Shown piece after piece: positions 56,501 through 64,000 of a DNA stretch of 64,000 nucleotides. The translations under genes and the position numbers were made by a program. The first letter of the stretch is position 1; each line of letters starts with the position of its first letter. This DNA is from Algorimicrobium algoritergicola (GTDB taxonomy: Bacteria; Bacteroidota; Bacteroidia; Flavobacteriales; Flavobacteriaceae): assembly GCF_008086165.1 (NCBI RefSeq), contig NZ_VSKL01000005.1, positions 242,048-306,047 of the forward strand, written 5' to 3'. Below the pieces are notes generated by a model. The model searched no databases and was not told the origin of the DNA. It was given only the letters and a program-made list of their open reading frames with translations.

Positions 56501-57161
56501 AACCCAAAATGATAAAATTCTAATAGTAGAAGATGATGTCATTATATCGGAGTATATTTTGGAAATGCTACAAGATGCGCATTTTAAAAATATAAAAATT
56601 GCACACACCAAGGAAGATGCGGAATATAACATGACACATTTTAAGCCTCATATTATTCTTATGGATATTAATTTAGGTGGTAAAAATTCCGGAATTGAAT
56701 TATCTAAATTTAAAAATAATCATGCAACCGTAATTTTTATCACTGGTCAACAAGATTATGCCTTAATGAGTGCAGCTTTAAAAACAAATCCAGACGCGTA
56801 TTTAACAAAACCTATAAAAAAGGTAGACCTCTTGGCGTCGATTAGCTTGGCAATTTATAAAAAGCAATCGCAAACGTTTCAGTTTAAAGATGGCTATGAT
56901 ACTATAAGTTTAGAATTTTCGGATATAATGTATATTATGGCAGATGGCAATTATATTAATATTTATACCAATGTAAGGAAGTATACAATTAGGCAATCTC
57001 TAAATACGATTTCAAAATTATTGCCACTTGATGTTTTTAAGCAATCGCATCGCTCATTTCTTATTAATAGTAATAAAATTGAAAGATTAACTGCAACCTC
57101 TGTCATTATAAACAGTGTAGAAATACCACTTTCTCGAACGTTTGCTAAACACTTTAAGTAG
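56493..57161 (+). CDS. LytTR-family response regulator
   Basis: 222 residues from the ATG at 56493, overlapping the kinase by 8 bp (ATGACTAA); the longer frame from 56457 lies in the kinase. The receiver has acidic EDD, phospho-Asp in PHIILMDINLGGKNSG, and K in YLTKPIKKVDLL. The C-terminal LytTR DNA-binding domain (MYIMADGNYINIYTNVRKYTIRQSLNTISKLLP, FKQSHRSFLINSNKIERLTATSVIINSVEIPLSRTF) binds sites fitting the ACCGTTTAT-like pattern seen at 9061 and 9287. It forms a two-component pair with the TPR kinase. Confidence 0.93.
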   Translation: MTKTQNDKILIVEDDVIISEYILEMLQDAHFKNIKIAHTKEDAEYNMTHFKPHIILMDINLGGKNSGIELSKFKNNHATVIFITGQQDYALMSAALKTNPDAYLTKPIKKVDLLASISLAIYKKQSQTFQFKDGYDTISLEFSDIMYIMADGNYINIYTNVRKYTIRQSLNTISKLLPLDVFKQSHRSFLINSNKIERLTATSVIINSVEIPLSRTFAKHFK

Positions 57162-57199
57162 CCGTTTACATACAAGACGCTGCATCTCAACCCTAATTA

Positions 57200-57230
57200 T
57201 TTGCGTTTCATGGATTAAAATTTAGTTTTG
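57200..57230 (+). promoter_or_regulatory. Promoter of the T9SS adhesin
   Basis: TTTG (57200-57203), a 19-bp spacer and TAGTTTTG (57223-57230), 31 bp before the ATG. Confidence 0.6.
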
Positions 57231-57261
57231 AGCCAAATTAACTCAAACTAAATCTATTTTT

Positions 57262-59655
57262 ATGAAATTTAAACTTTACCTATTTCCATTGGCAGTATTA
57301 TGTCAATTTATAATTTTTGGTCAAACTATTGACCAGCAAAATTCACCAGAAGAAAGTTCTACTCTTGGTACAAATTACCCAAATGCTGGAGGGCAATCAT
57401 TTACAGCAGGACTAACCGGAACATTAACCCAAATAGATCTTAAAATTGTGAGCAATGATTTTGCTTCCACTGTTCAGGGTTTTGACTTAATAATTTACGA
57501 GGGTAATGGATATTCTGGTAATGTTTTAAACACTACAGAAACTTATTTTCCTTTAAGTTTTGGTCCAAATCAAATAAGTTTCACGCTTGCGAACAGCGGT
57601 ATTGCTATTACAACAGGTACTATGTATACCTTGCGTCTTATCATGCTTGAAAACTTTGATATGGATACAAGTATTACATCTCCTGGAACTTCTTATCCTA
57701 ATGGTGGTTTATATTTTCAAGAAGGAAGCACTGGTTTTTATAATTTGGGAGATATGTGGTTTATCACCTACGTTACAACAGGACCAGACGCACCAACAGC
57801 ATCTGCTCAAAGCGTTTGTTCAGGTGCAACCGTTGCCGATTTGGTAGCTACAGGTACAGATTTAAAATGGTACACAGCAGAAACAGGTGGTACGGCCTTA
57901 GCTAATACTACAGAACTTTCTTCTGTAACATATTATGTTTCTCAAACTGTAAATGGAACAGAAAGCGACAGAACTTCGGTAAGTGTAACTGTTTCGACAG
58001 CAATTACGGTTACAGCAACGTCCACAAATGTAAGTTGTAATGGTGACAATGATGGTAGCATTACAACAACAGTATCAGGTGGAACAGCACCTTATATTTA
58101 TTTCTGGAGTAATGGAGAAACAACCGCTTCTATAAGCAACTTACCATCTGGGACATATAATTTATTATCCATAATCGATGACAATGGCTGTGAGTTAGGA
58201 GGTGGTTTTGGCGACACTTCTGCGTTATCAGTAACAATATCAGAACCTGCTTTTTTAAATGCACCAACAGCAGAAGCACAAGCATTTTGTGGTTTATCAA
58301 CCGTTGCAGATTTAGCACCAGAATCTAGTTCAACTATAATTTGGTATAATGTAGCAACAGAAGGTTCTGCATTGGAATCTACAACAGAATTAACAACAGG
58401 AACCTATTATGTTTCTGAAGCAAATGCCAATGGTTGTGAAAGTGAACGGACTTCAGTAAGTGTAACTATAAACGAAGCACCAACCGTAACTATTGAAGCA
58501 GAAACAGCATCGTTTTGTGCACAAGAAGATGCAACAATTACAGCAATAGCAACAGAATCTGCAACATCTTCAGATTTTCAAGGCGGTTATACACCAAGTA
58601 ATTGGTCTTCTTCAACCTTTCTTTCAGATGGTTTCGTGGATGAAACAAATGCACCTAGTAGTATTCAAATTTGGGGTGGCAATACTGGTAGTGGTAATTT
58701 AGGAGACACAGAATACACTATTCAATGCATTCTGGAAACGACTATTTCATTTTCTTGGAATTACGCATCTGGCGGAAGTGCATCTGACGATTATCCACTT
58801 GTACGAATTAGCGGAGCACCTACTTTATTTAATGGGTTCGACCAAAATGGAAGTTCATCTCAATCTGGTACTATGACCATAACAGTTCCAGCAAATAGTT
58901 ACTTTGCGTTTACTATGCGTACGCTTACTAACCAAAACGGAGGAGCAAATGTAACCGTAAGTAACTTTGTAGCGGCTACAAGCACAAATTTGTCCTCATA
59001 CTCTTGGGCAGCTACAGATGGTGGTACAATTTCAGGGAGTACTACAAATGCTTTAATAACAGCGGAAACTTCTGGTGTTTATACAGTAACAACAATAGGT
59101 TCAAATGGTTGTGAAGCAACTGATAGTGTAGATGTTACCATTGTTGAAGCACCAAATGCACCAACAGCAACCACAGAAATAACCTACGAAATAGGAGACA
59201 CTGCCAACGCCTTAACAGCAACAACAGGTGGTACAGGTTTATTATGGTACACAACAGAAACCGGAGGAATTGGAGATGTAAATCCACCAACACCTAGCAC
59301 AGATACAATTGGCACAACGTCATATTGGGTAACAAGTACCAATGCTAATGGTTGCGAAAGTGAACGTGTTGAAATTGTAGTAAATATCCAAGACACTTTA
59401 GGTTTACAAGAAGTGGAAGTCTTAAAAAACATTCGGATGTATCCAAACCCAACGAATGGCCATGTTTCCATTAGTTTTCCGAATTCATTGGAATCAAAAA
59501 TTACAGTATACGACCTAAACGGAAGATTGTTATTAAATAAAACAGAAACTACCACGAAATCTATCATAGATTTAAGCAACTATGAGGATGGTGTTTATTT
59601 ATTAAAAATTGAAGTAAACCATAACGAAATTATAAAAAGAGTTATTAAATACTAG
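57262..59655 (+). CDS. Large T9SS cell-surface adhesin-like protein
   Basis: 797 residues. The signal peptide ([21 protein letters not shown]) is followed by a jelly-roll-like domain (to about residue 175), Ig-like repeats with recurring PTA(S/E)AQ(S/A)(V/F)C... starts and GTYYVSE/TYYVSQT ends, a SprB-type repeat ([19 protein letters not shown] ... [16 protein letters not shown], about residues 250-320), and a second sugar- or protein-binding-like domain (about 435-590). The C-terminus ([18 protein letters not shown] to the end) is a type A sorting domain for T9SS export. Monocistronic, with promoter and terminator. Confidence 0.88.
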   Translation: MKFKLYLFPLAVLCQFIIFGQTIDQQNSPEESSTLGTNYPNAGGQSFTAGLTGTLTQIDLKIVSNDFASTVQGFDLIIYEGNGYSGNVLNTTETYFPLSFGPNQISFTLANSGIAITTGTMYTLRLIMLENFDMDTSITSPGTSYPNGGLYFQEGSTGFYNLGDMWFITYVTTGPDAPTASAQSVCSGATVADLVATGTDLKWYTAETGGTALANTTELSSVTYYVSQTVNGTESDRTSVSVTVSTAITVTATSTNVSCNGDNDGSITTTVSGGTAPYIYFWSNGETTASISNLPSGTYNLLSIIDDNGCELGGGFGDTSALSVTISEPAFLNAPTAEAQAFCGLSTVADLAPESSSTIIWYNVATEGSALESTTELTTGTYYVSEANANGCESERTSVSVTINEAPTVTIEAETASFCAQEDATITAIATESATSSDFQGGYTPSNWSSSTFLSDGFVDETNAPSSIQIWGGNTGSGNLGDTEYTIQCILETTISFSWNYASGGSASDDYPLVRISGAPTLFNGFDQNGSSSQSGTMTITVPANSYFAFTMRTLTNQNGGANVTVSNFVAATSTNLSSYSWAATDGGTISGSTTNALITAETSGVYTVTTIGSNGCEATDSVDVTIVEAPNAPTATTEITYEIGDTANALTATTGGTGLLWYTTETGGIGDVNPPTPSTDTIGTTSYWVTSTNANGCESERVEIVVNIQDTLGLQEVEVLKNIRMYPNPTNGHVSISFPNSLESKITVYDLNGRLLLNKTETTTKSIIDLSNYEDGVYLLKIEVNHNEIIKRVIKY

Positions 59656-59684
59656 TTGAATTAGTAAATAGATTCTATTTAAGG

Positions 59685-59718
59685 CAGCGACATCTAAATT
59701 AGATGTCGCTGTTTTTTT
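59685..59718 (+). terminator. Adhesin terminator
   Basis: A perfect 11-bp stem, CAGCGACATCT (59685-59695) with AGATGTCGCTG (59701-59711), and seven T. Confidence 0.9.
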
Positions 59719-59990
59719 GTGACTTATATGAAATATGAAGTAAGCTTTTCAATTAGAACTAGCGTAAAAATATAAGGGAATTTACATTCACATACATACC
59801 ACTGCATTTCAAAACGCTTTTTTTGCATGGGTGTTTTTTAGCATTAAATTTACTATCAGTAAGCTATTAAGATCAATATGGCGGAATAGTTATATTGTTT
59901 AAATTAATTAGGTTTAAGGGATTTGATTAATTAGCAAAAAAGAAGCAGCGGTTATGGTTTTCCGAATCGCTGTTTTTATTTTAAAGCATA
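59719..59990. other. Gene-free AT-rich stretch
   Basis: The 404 bp between the adhesin and rplT hold two terminators at their ends, an imperfect CAGCG...CGCTG hairpin near 59946-59972, and no coding frame I can support. Confidence 0.6.
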
Positions 59991-60024
59991 AAAAAATCCG
60001 ATTCAATTAAGAATCGGATTTTTT
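59991..60024 (-). terminator. rplT operon terminator
   Basis: 14-bp perfect stem AAAAAATCCGATTC / GAATCGGATTTTTT around AATTAA, just past rplT on the minus strand. Confidence 0.88.
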
Positions 60025-60059
60025 ATAAGCGAAATATGTTTTACAATAGGCGAAACGCC

Positions 60060-60404
60060 TTACTTTACTTTATTTACTACAGCTGCAAATGCATCTGGGT
60101 TATTCATAGCTAAATCAGCTAAAACCTTACGGTTTAATTCGATATTGTTAGCTTTCATTTTACCCATAAACTGTGAGTAAGACATACCATGTTGTCTAGC
60201 TCCAGCGTTAATACGTTGGATCCATAATGTACGGAATGTTCTCTTTTTAACTCTACGGTCTCTGTACGAATATTGCATCGCTTTATCAACCGCATTTTTT
60301 GCTACTGTCCAAACGTTTTTACGACGTCCGAAGTAACCTTTTGCTTGTTTAAGCACCTTTTTTCTTCTGGCTCTTTTGGCAACAGAATTTACTGATCTTG
60401 GCAT
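60060..60404 (-). CDS. rplT: 50S ribosomal protein L20
   Basis: 114 residues, usual length: [30 protein letters not shown]..., then [33 protein letters not shown]. It binds 23S rRNA early in large-subunit assembly. It is last in the thrS-infC-rpmI-rplT order, as in most bacteria. 96 bp separate it from rpmI. Confidence 0.97.
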   Translation of the reverse strand: MPRSVNSVAKRARRKKVLKQAKGYFGRRKNVWTVAKNAVDKAMQYSYRDRRVKKRTFRTLWIQRINAGARQHGMSYSQFMGKMKANNIELNRKVLADLAMNNPDAFAAVVNKVK

Positions 60405-60500
60405 AATTTTTAATTTTTTTGTAGTAGGCGATCTTTTTCAGATACTTTTTTGAGCCTAACTCCAGGGTTTATAAATAATTCTAACCGAAACGTTTTACAA

Positions 60501-60698
60501 TTATTTTAATCGTAATTGTTCCTTAATGCTGTTAACATCGTTCGCATGTACTAACGTACTATGAGTTAATGCTAACTTACGCTTTTTAGATTTCTTTGTT
60601 AAGATGTGACTCTTAAAAGCGTGCTTTCTTTTTATTTTACCAGTACCAGTAATTTTAAATCTTTTCTTGGCACTAGATTTGGTTTTCATTTTAGGCAT
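60501..60698 (-). CDS. rpmI: 50S ribosomal protein L35
   Basis: 65 residues, very basic: [42 protein letters not shown], the standard L35 sequence. It lies 72 bp after infC. Confidence 0.97.
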   Translation of the reverse strand: MPKMKTKSSAKKRFKITGTGKIKRKHAFKSHILTKKSKKRKLALTHSTLVHANDVNSIKEQLRLK

Positions 60699-60770
60699 TT
60701 TTCTTCCTAGTTTAAGTTATTTCGCTTACTATCTTCAATCTGTCTCGAAGCGTCGAGAACAGCTTTTTTG

Positions 60771-61325
60771 TTATTTTGATTTCTTTGGAGCAATAAACAT
60801 CGTCATACGTTTACCTTCCAGTTTAGGCATTTGTTCTACTTTACCTAAATCTTCTAAATCTTGCGCTAAACGCAACAATAGAATTTGTCCTTGTTCTTTA
60901 AAAACAATGGATCGGCCTTTAAAAAATACAAACGCTTTTAGCTTTGCACCTTCTTGTAAAAACTTCTCGGCATGTTTCTTTTTAAACTCGTAATCATGAT
61001 CATCAGTTTGAGGACCAAAACGAATTTCTTTTACAACAACTTTTGAAGCTTTCGCTTTTAAAACCTTTTCACGTTTCTTTTGTTCATAAAGAAACTTTTT
61101 ATAATCCATCACTTTACAAACAGGAGGATCTGCTTTTGGTGATATTTCAACAAGGTCAAGCCCTTGCTCATCAGCTATTGCCAATGCTTCTTTTGTTGGG
61201 TAGACACCTACTTCAACATTGTCACCTACTAAACGCACTTTTTCAACCCTAATTTTAGTGTTGATTTTGTGCTGATCTTCTTGATTTACTCGACGAGGAG
61301 CTTGTCTTCTTCTACGTATTGCTAT
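60771..61325 (-). CDS. infC: Translation initiation factor IF-3, non-AUG start (AUA)
   Basis: 184 residues when started at ATA (61325-61323), giving (M)[35 protein letters not shown], the family N-terminus. The nearest canonical start is a GTG at 61238 that would remove the conserved INxxIR part of the N domain; between the upstream stop and that GTG there is no ATG, GTG or TTG in frame. The rest ([66 protein letters not shown]) is complete. E. coli infC starts at AUU and autoregulates by discriminating against it; a parallel mechanism is inferred. Confidence 0.9.
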   Translation of the reverse strand: MAIRRRRQAPRRVNQEDQHKINTKIRVEKVRLVGDNVEVGVYPTKEALAIADEQGLDLVEISPKADPPVCKVMDYKKFLYEQKKREKVLKAKASKVVVKEIRFGPQTDDHDYEFKKKHAEKFLQEGAKLKAFVFFKGRSIVFKEQGQILLLRLAQDLEDLGKVEQMPKLEGKRMTMFIAPKKSK

Positions 61326-61357
61326 GGCCTTATAATTTTAGTTTAACTTATTTTTTA

Positions 61358-63295
61358 TTAAAATTGCTTTAATGTTTTATTGACTTCTATGTTCAACAAT
61401 TCAGTAAACTCTTGTACAGAAATCATGCCAAGATCCTCACCACCATGTTGACGAACAGAAATTTTACCTTCTTGTTCTTCATTCTCACCAACAATAATCA
61501 TATATGGGATTTTCTTCATTTCGGCTTCCCGAATTTTCTTACCCATCGTTTCGTTTCTATTGTCAATTAGGGCGCGAATTTCGTCATTTTCTAGCGAATT
61601 TAAAACTTTTTTCGCGTATTTCTCATATTTTTCACTAATAGATAATACAATTACTTGGTCAGGCACCAACCACAACGGGAAGTTACCTGCGGTGTGTTCT
61701 AGTAAAATGGCAACAAATCGTTCCATACTACCAAAAGGCGCACGGTGAATCATGACTGGTCGGTGTAGCTCATTGTCACTACCTTTGTAAGTTAATTCAA
61801 ATCGTTCAGGTAAATTATAATCCACTTGAATGGTACCTAGTTGCCATTGTCTTCCAAGCGCATCTTTAACCATAAAGTCTAATTTGGGGCCGTAAAAAGC
61901 TGCTTCGCCAGTTTCTACAATAAAATTTAAGTTTTTATCTTTGGCCGCATTTAAAATGGCAGCTTCTGCTTTTTCCCAATTCTCATTACTTCCAATGTAT
62001 TTTTCTGGATTTTCAGGATCACGTAAAGATACCTGTGCTGTGAAGTTTTCGAACCCTAAAGATCCAAACACATACAATACCAAATCAATAACATCTTTAA
62101 ACTCTTTATCTAATTGGTCTGGTGTACAAAATATATGCGCATCATCTTGAGTAAAACCTCTAACACGCGTTAAACCATGTAATTCTCCACTTTGTTCATA
62201 TCTATAAACGGTTCCAAATTCAGCAAAACGTTTTGGTAAGTCTTTATAAGACCACTGAAAACTATTGTATATCTCACAATGGTGTGGGCAATTCATTGGT
62301 TTCAATAGGAATTCTTCGCCGTCTTTAGGTGTTAGAATAGGCTGAAAGCTATCTTCACCATATTTCTCATAGTGTCCAGATGTTACATAAAGTTCCTTCT
62401 GGCCAATATGCGGTGTAACAACCATTTCATATCCTGCTTTCTTTTGTGCTTTTTTAAGGAAATTCTCTAAACGCTCACGTAACGCAGCGCCTTTAGGTAA
62501 CCATAATGGTAAGCCCTGACCTACTTTTTGTGAGAATGTAAATAATTCAAGCTCTTTTCCAAGCTTTCTATGATCGCGTTTTTTAGCTTCTTCTAATAAG
62601 TGAAGGTGTTCTGTTAATTCCTTTTGCTTAGGGAATGATATCCCGTAAACACGCGTTAACTGTTTGTTGTTTTCATCACCTTTCCAATAAGCTCCAGCCA
62701 CACTTAATATTTTAACGGCTTTGACAATTCCGGTATTTGGAATATGGCCACCACGACATAAATCGGTAAATGTGTCATGATCGCAAAATGTAATCGTGCC
62801 ATCTTCAAGGTTTCCTATTAAATCTAACTTATAATTATTATTATCTCTATAATAAGATAGTGCTTCTAGTTTTGAAACCTCTCGCATATTGAATTCGTGT
62901 TTTCCACGTGCTATTTCCAGCATCTTATCTTCAATACGCTTAAAATCTTTATCTGAAATGGTTTCGTCACCTAAATCAATATCATAATAAAAACCATTTT
63001 CAATAGCAGGACCAACCCATAATTTGGCAGTAGGGTAGAGTGCTTCAATAGCTTGAGCTAATATATGTGCCGAAGAATGCCAAAATGCTTTTTTACCTTC
63101 ATCATCGTTCCAGGTGTATAAAACAAGAGTACCGTCTGTTGTTAATGGGGTTTTGGTTTCTACAACCGTATCATTAAATTTTGCAGAAATAACGTTTCTG
63201 GCTAATCCTTCGCTGATGCTTTTAGCAACGTCCATGGAAGTTGTTCCCTTCTCAACCGACTTAATACTGCCATCTGGCAATGTAATATCTATCAT
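61358..63295 (-). CDS. thrS: Threonyl-tRNA synthetase
   Basis: 645 residues. N-terminal TGS domain ([24 protein letters not shown]), editing domain ([26 protein letters not shown]), class II catalytic core with zinc ligands ([10 protein letters not shown], the [26 protein letters not shown] motif 2) and the anticodon-binding domain. It charges tRNA-Thr in the cytoplasm. First gene of the thrS-infC-rpmI-rplT operon; infC starts 32 bp after its stop. Confidence 0.97.
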   Translation of the reverse strand: MIDITLPDGSIKSVEKGTTSMDVAKSISEGLARNVISAKFNDTVVETKTPLTTDGTLVLYTWNDDEGKKAFWHSSAHILAQAIEALYPTAKLWVGPAIENGFYYDIDLGDETISDKDFKRIEDKMLEIARGKHEFNMREVSKLEALSYYRDNNNYKLDLIGNLEDGTITFCDHDTFTDLCRGGHIPNTGIVKAVKILSVAGAYWKGDENNKQLTRVYGISFPKQKELTEHLHLLEEAKKRDHRKLGKELELFTFSQKVGQGLPLWLPKGAALRERLENFLKKAQKKAGYEMVVTPHIGQKELYVTSGHYEKYGEDSFQPILTPKDGEEFLLKPMNCPHHCEIYNSFQWSYKDLPKRFAEFGTVYRYEQSGELHGLTRVRGFTQDDAHIFCTPDQLDKEFKDVIDLVLYVFGSLGFENFTAQVSLRDPENPEKYIGSNENWEKAEAAILNAAKDKNLNFIVETGEAAFYGPKLDFMVKDALGRQWQLGTIQVDYNLPERFELTYKGSDNELHRPVMIHRAPFGSMERFVAILLEHTAGNFPLWLVPDQVIVLSISEKYEKYAKKVLNSLENDEIRALIDNRNETMGKKIREAEMKKIPYMIIVGENEEQEGKISVRQHGGEDLGMISVQEFTELLNIEVNKTLKQF

Positions 63296-63320
63296 TATAT
63301 ATTGTGTAATTATGAAAGGA

Positions 63321-63351
63321 CAAATATAATAGGATAAATTTTTACATACAA
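63321..63351 (-). promoter_or_regulatory. Promoter of the thrS operon
   Basis: Read on the minus strand: TTG (63351-63349), a 20-bp spacer, TATATTTG (63328-63321), 25 bp before the ATG. Confidence 0.55.
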
Positions 63352-63631
63352 TATATATATAGGTATAAATTTAGAAAACTGATTAGTAAGGCCTCTTACT
63401 TATATTAATGGGCGTTGTCTGGAACTTCTTCCTATAATAAAGGTATTAATGTGTAATCATAATACTATATCATGTATGTTGATTTTGATTGGAAAACGAC
63501 AAATAGGAACGCAGCTGTTAATCAAAGCGAACCCAAAAGGCATTATAGATGATTTGTTAAGTTAAAACGGGCCGTGTAACCACTTGATATACTGCAAGAA
63601 GAAAATTATTTCAAAAAAACATGAATAAAAG

Positions 63632-63664
63632 TTTGTAAAAGGGTAGAAATGGGTTGTACATTTG
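63632..63664 (+). promoter_or_regulatory. Tandem promoter P1 of an out-of-window operon (probably rRNA)
   Basis: TTTG at 63632-63635 and TACATTTG at 63657-63664 (spacer 21), followed by CAGCCGC. The same module recurs 137 and 275 bp downstream. Confidence 0.55.
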
Positions 63665-63771
63665 CAGCCGCTAAAAACGGTAACACAGTTGGCAGCGACG
63701 TTCATTGAGAGGCAAAATAAAAGTTTAAATTAGGGGTTAGAAATTTAATTTCAAATTAAATCAAAAAAAGC

Positions 63772-63801
63772 TTTGTAGGAATAAAAAAGGTTGTATATTT
63801 G
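63772..63801 (+). promoter_or_regulatory. Tandem promoter P2
   Basis: TTTG at 63772-63775, an 18-bp spacer (TAGGAATAAAAAAGGTTG) and TATATTTG at 63794-63801, then CAGCCGC. Nearly identical to P3. Confidence 0.65.
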
Positions 63802-63909
63802 CAGCCGCTTAAAACAGCAACGCTGATGAAAGCAAAGTTCCTTAAAAAGCATAAAAAGATTTAGTGATTTGGGATTAGAAATAAACTTTCAAAATAAACT
63901 AAAAAAAGC

Positions 63910-63939
63910 TTTGCAGGAATAAAAAAGGTTGTATGTTTG
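63910..63939 (+). promoter_or_regulatory. Tandem promoter P3
   Basis: TTTG at 63910-63913, an 18-bp spacer (CAGGAATAAAAAAGGTTG) and TATGTTTG at 63932-63939, then CAGCCGC and an AACGGCAACGTT leader. The transcribed gene lies beyond base 64000. Confidence 0.65.
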
Positions 63940-64000
63940 CAGCCGCTAAAAACGGCAACGTTTTCAGCAACGTTCAGAAGCATTTATTGAAAAGCTAAGT

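Noticed and set aside
61236..61238. GTG as the infC start
   Set aside because: It would remove the conserved N-terminal INxxIR segment of IF-3, which is present in frame upstream.
64000..64000. Start of a 16S rRNA gene in the window
   Set aside because: The sequence ends in the promoter/leader region; I see no 16S 5' sequence before base 64000, so only the promoters are annotated.

Overview
The window reads as chromosome of a low-GC member of the Flavobacteriaceae (Bacteroidota). The evidence is the promoter grammar (many -7 boxes of the form TAnnTTTG, several with a TTG/TTTG about 17-20 bp upstream, and no obvious Shine-Dalgarno sequences), two proteins with type IX secretion (T9SS) C-terminal sorting domains, a SprB-type repeat protein, DUF5606 and OstA-like proteins, and a CrtZ/CrtY zeaxanthin-type carotenoid cluster. 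No insertion sequence, prophage, CRISPR array or plasmid function was seen. Most of the window is core chromosome.

Layout. Bases 1-6457 hold a surface-glycan (probable LPS core) cluster: five glycosyltransferases of the GT2/GT4 types, a WaaP/Kdo-kinase-like enzyme and a GT9 heptosyltransferase-like enzyme, several of them in convergent pairs with overlapping ends. Bases 6.6-11.7 kb carry dapD, ruvX, two small secreted proteins whose upstream regions share a LytTR-like box, def, a DUF5606 gene and mazG. A repeat-rich gap (11.64-12.21 kb) follows, with a tandem triplication of the mazG tail and REP-like palindromes. From 12.2 to 26.4 kb a long minus-strand block encodes a DUF349 protein, aroE, two DUF368 (PopT-like) transporters, a TPR protein, a class III aminotransferase, an OstA/LptA-like protein, purA, a Fur-family regulator, a RelA/SpoT homologue and an SRPBCC-like protein. 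A plus-strand operon of three periplasmic PPIase/SurA-like factors and a MoxR ATPase (26.5-31.7 kb) is followed by aconitase and a TlpA thioredoxin.

Bases 34.9-39.85 kb encode crtI-crtB-crtZ-crtY (phytoene to zeaxanthin; no crtE seen) preceded by a MerR regulator that has the diagnostic residues of CarH/CarA-type cobalamin photoreceptors. The crtI and regulator promoters share a 16-bp element, and at crtI it is one arm of a perfect inverted repeat over the -7 box. This light/B12-type switch is the most coherent regulatory system in the window. Two tRNA genes (Leu-GAG, Lys-UUU) follow. From 40.3 to 54 kb come aroK, a PRPP-dependent phosphoribosyltransferase, an S4 protein, an FKBP lipoprotein, an outer-membrane barrel, a split transketolase, a tgt that lacks the usual zinc cysteines, an LptF/G permease, an EamA transporter, accA, dnaB, an AI-2E-type permease and a periplasmic GATase-like protein of unknown function.

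Bases 54.0-59.7 kb hold a membrane protein, a TPR histidine kinase with an overlapping LytTR response regulator, and a large T9SS adhesin. The right end is the translation operon thrS-infC-rpmI-rplT on the minus strand, where infC has no canonical start codon and apparently begins at AUA. It is followed by three near-identical tandem promoters pointing out of the window, most likely toward an rRNA operon.
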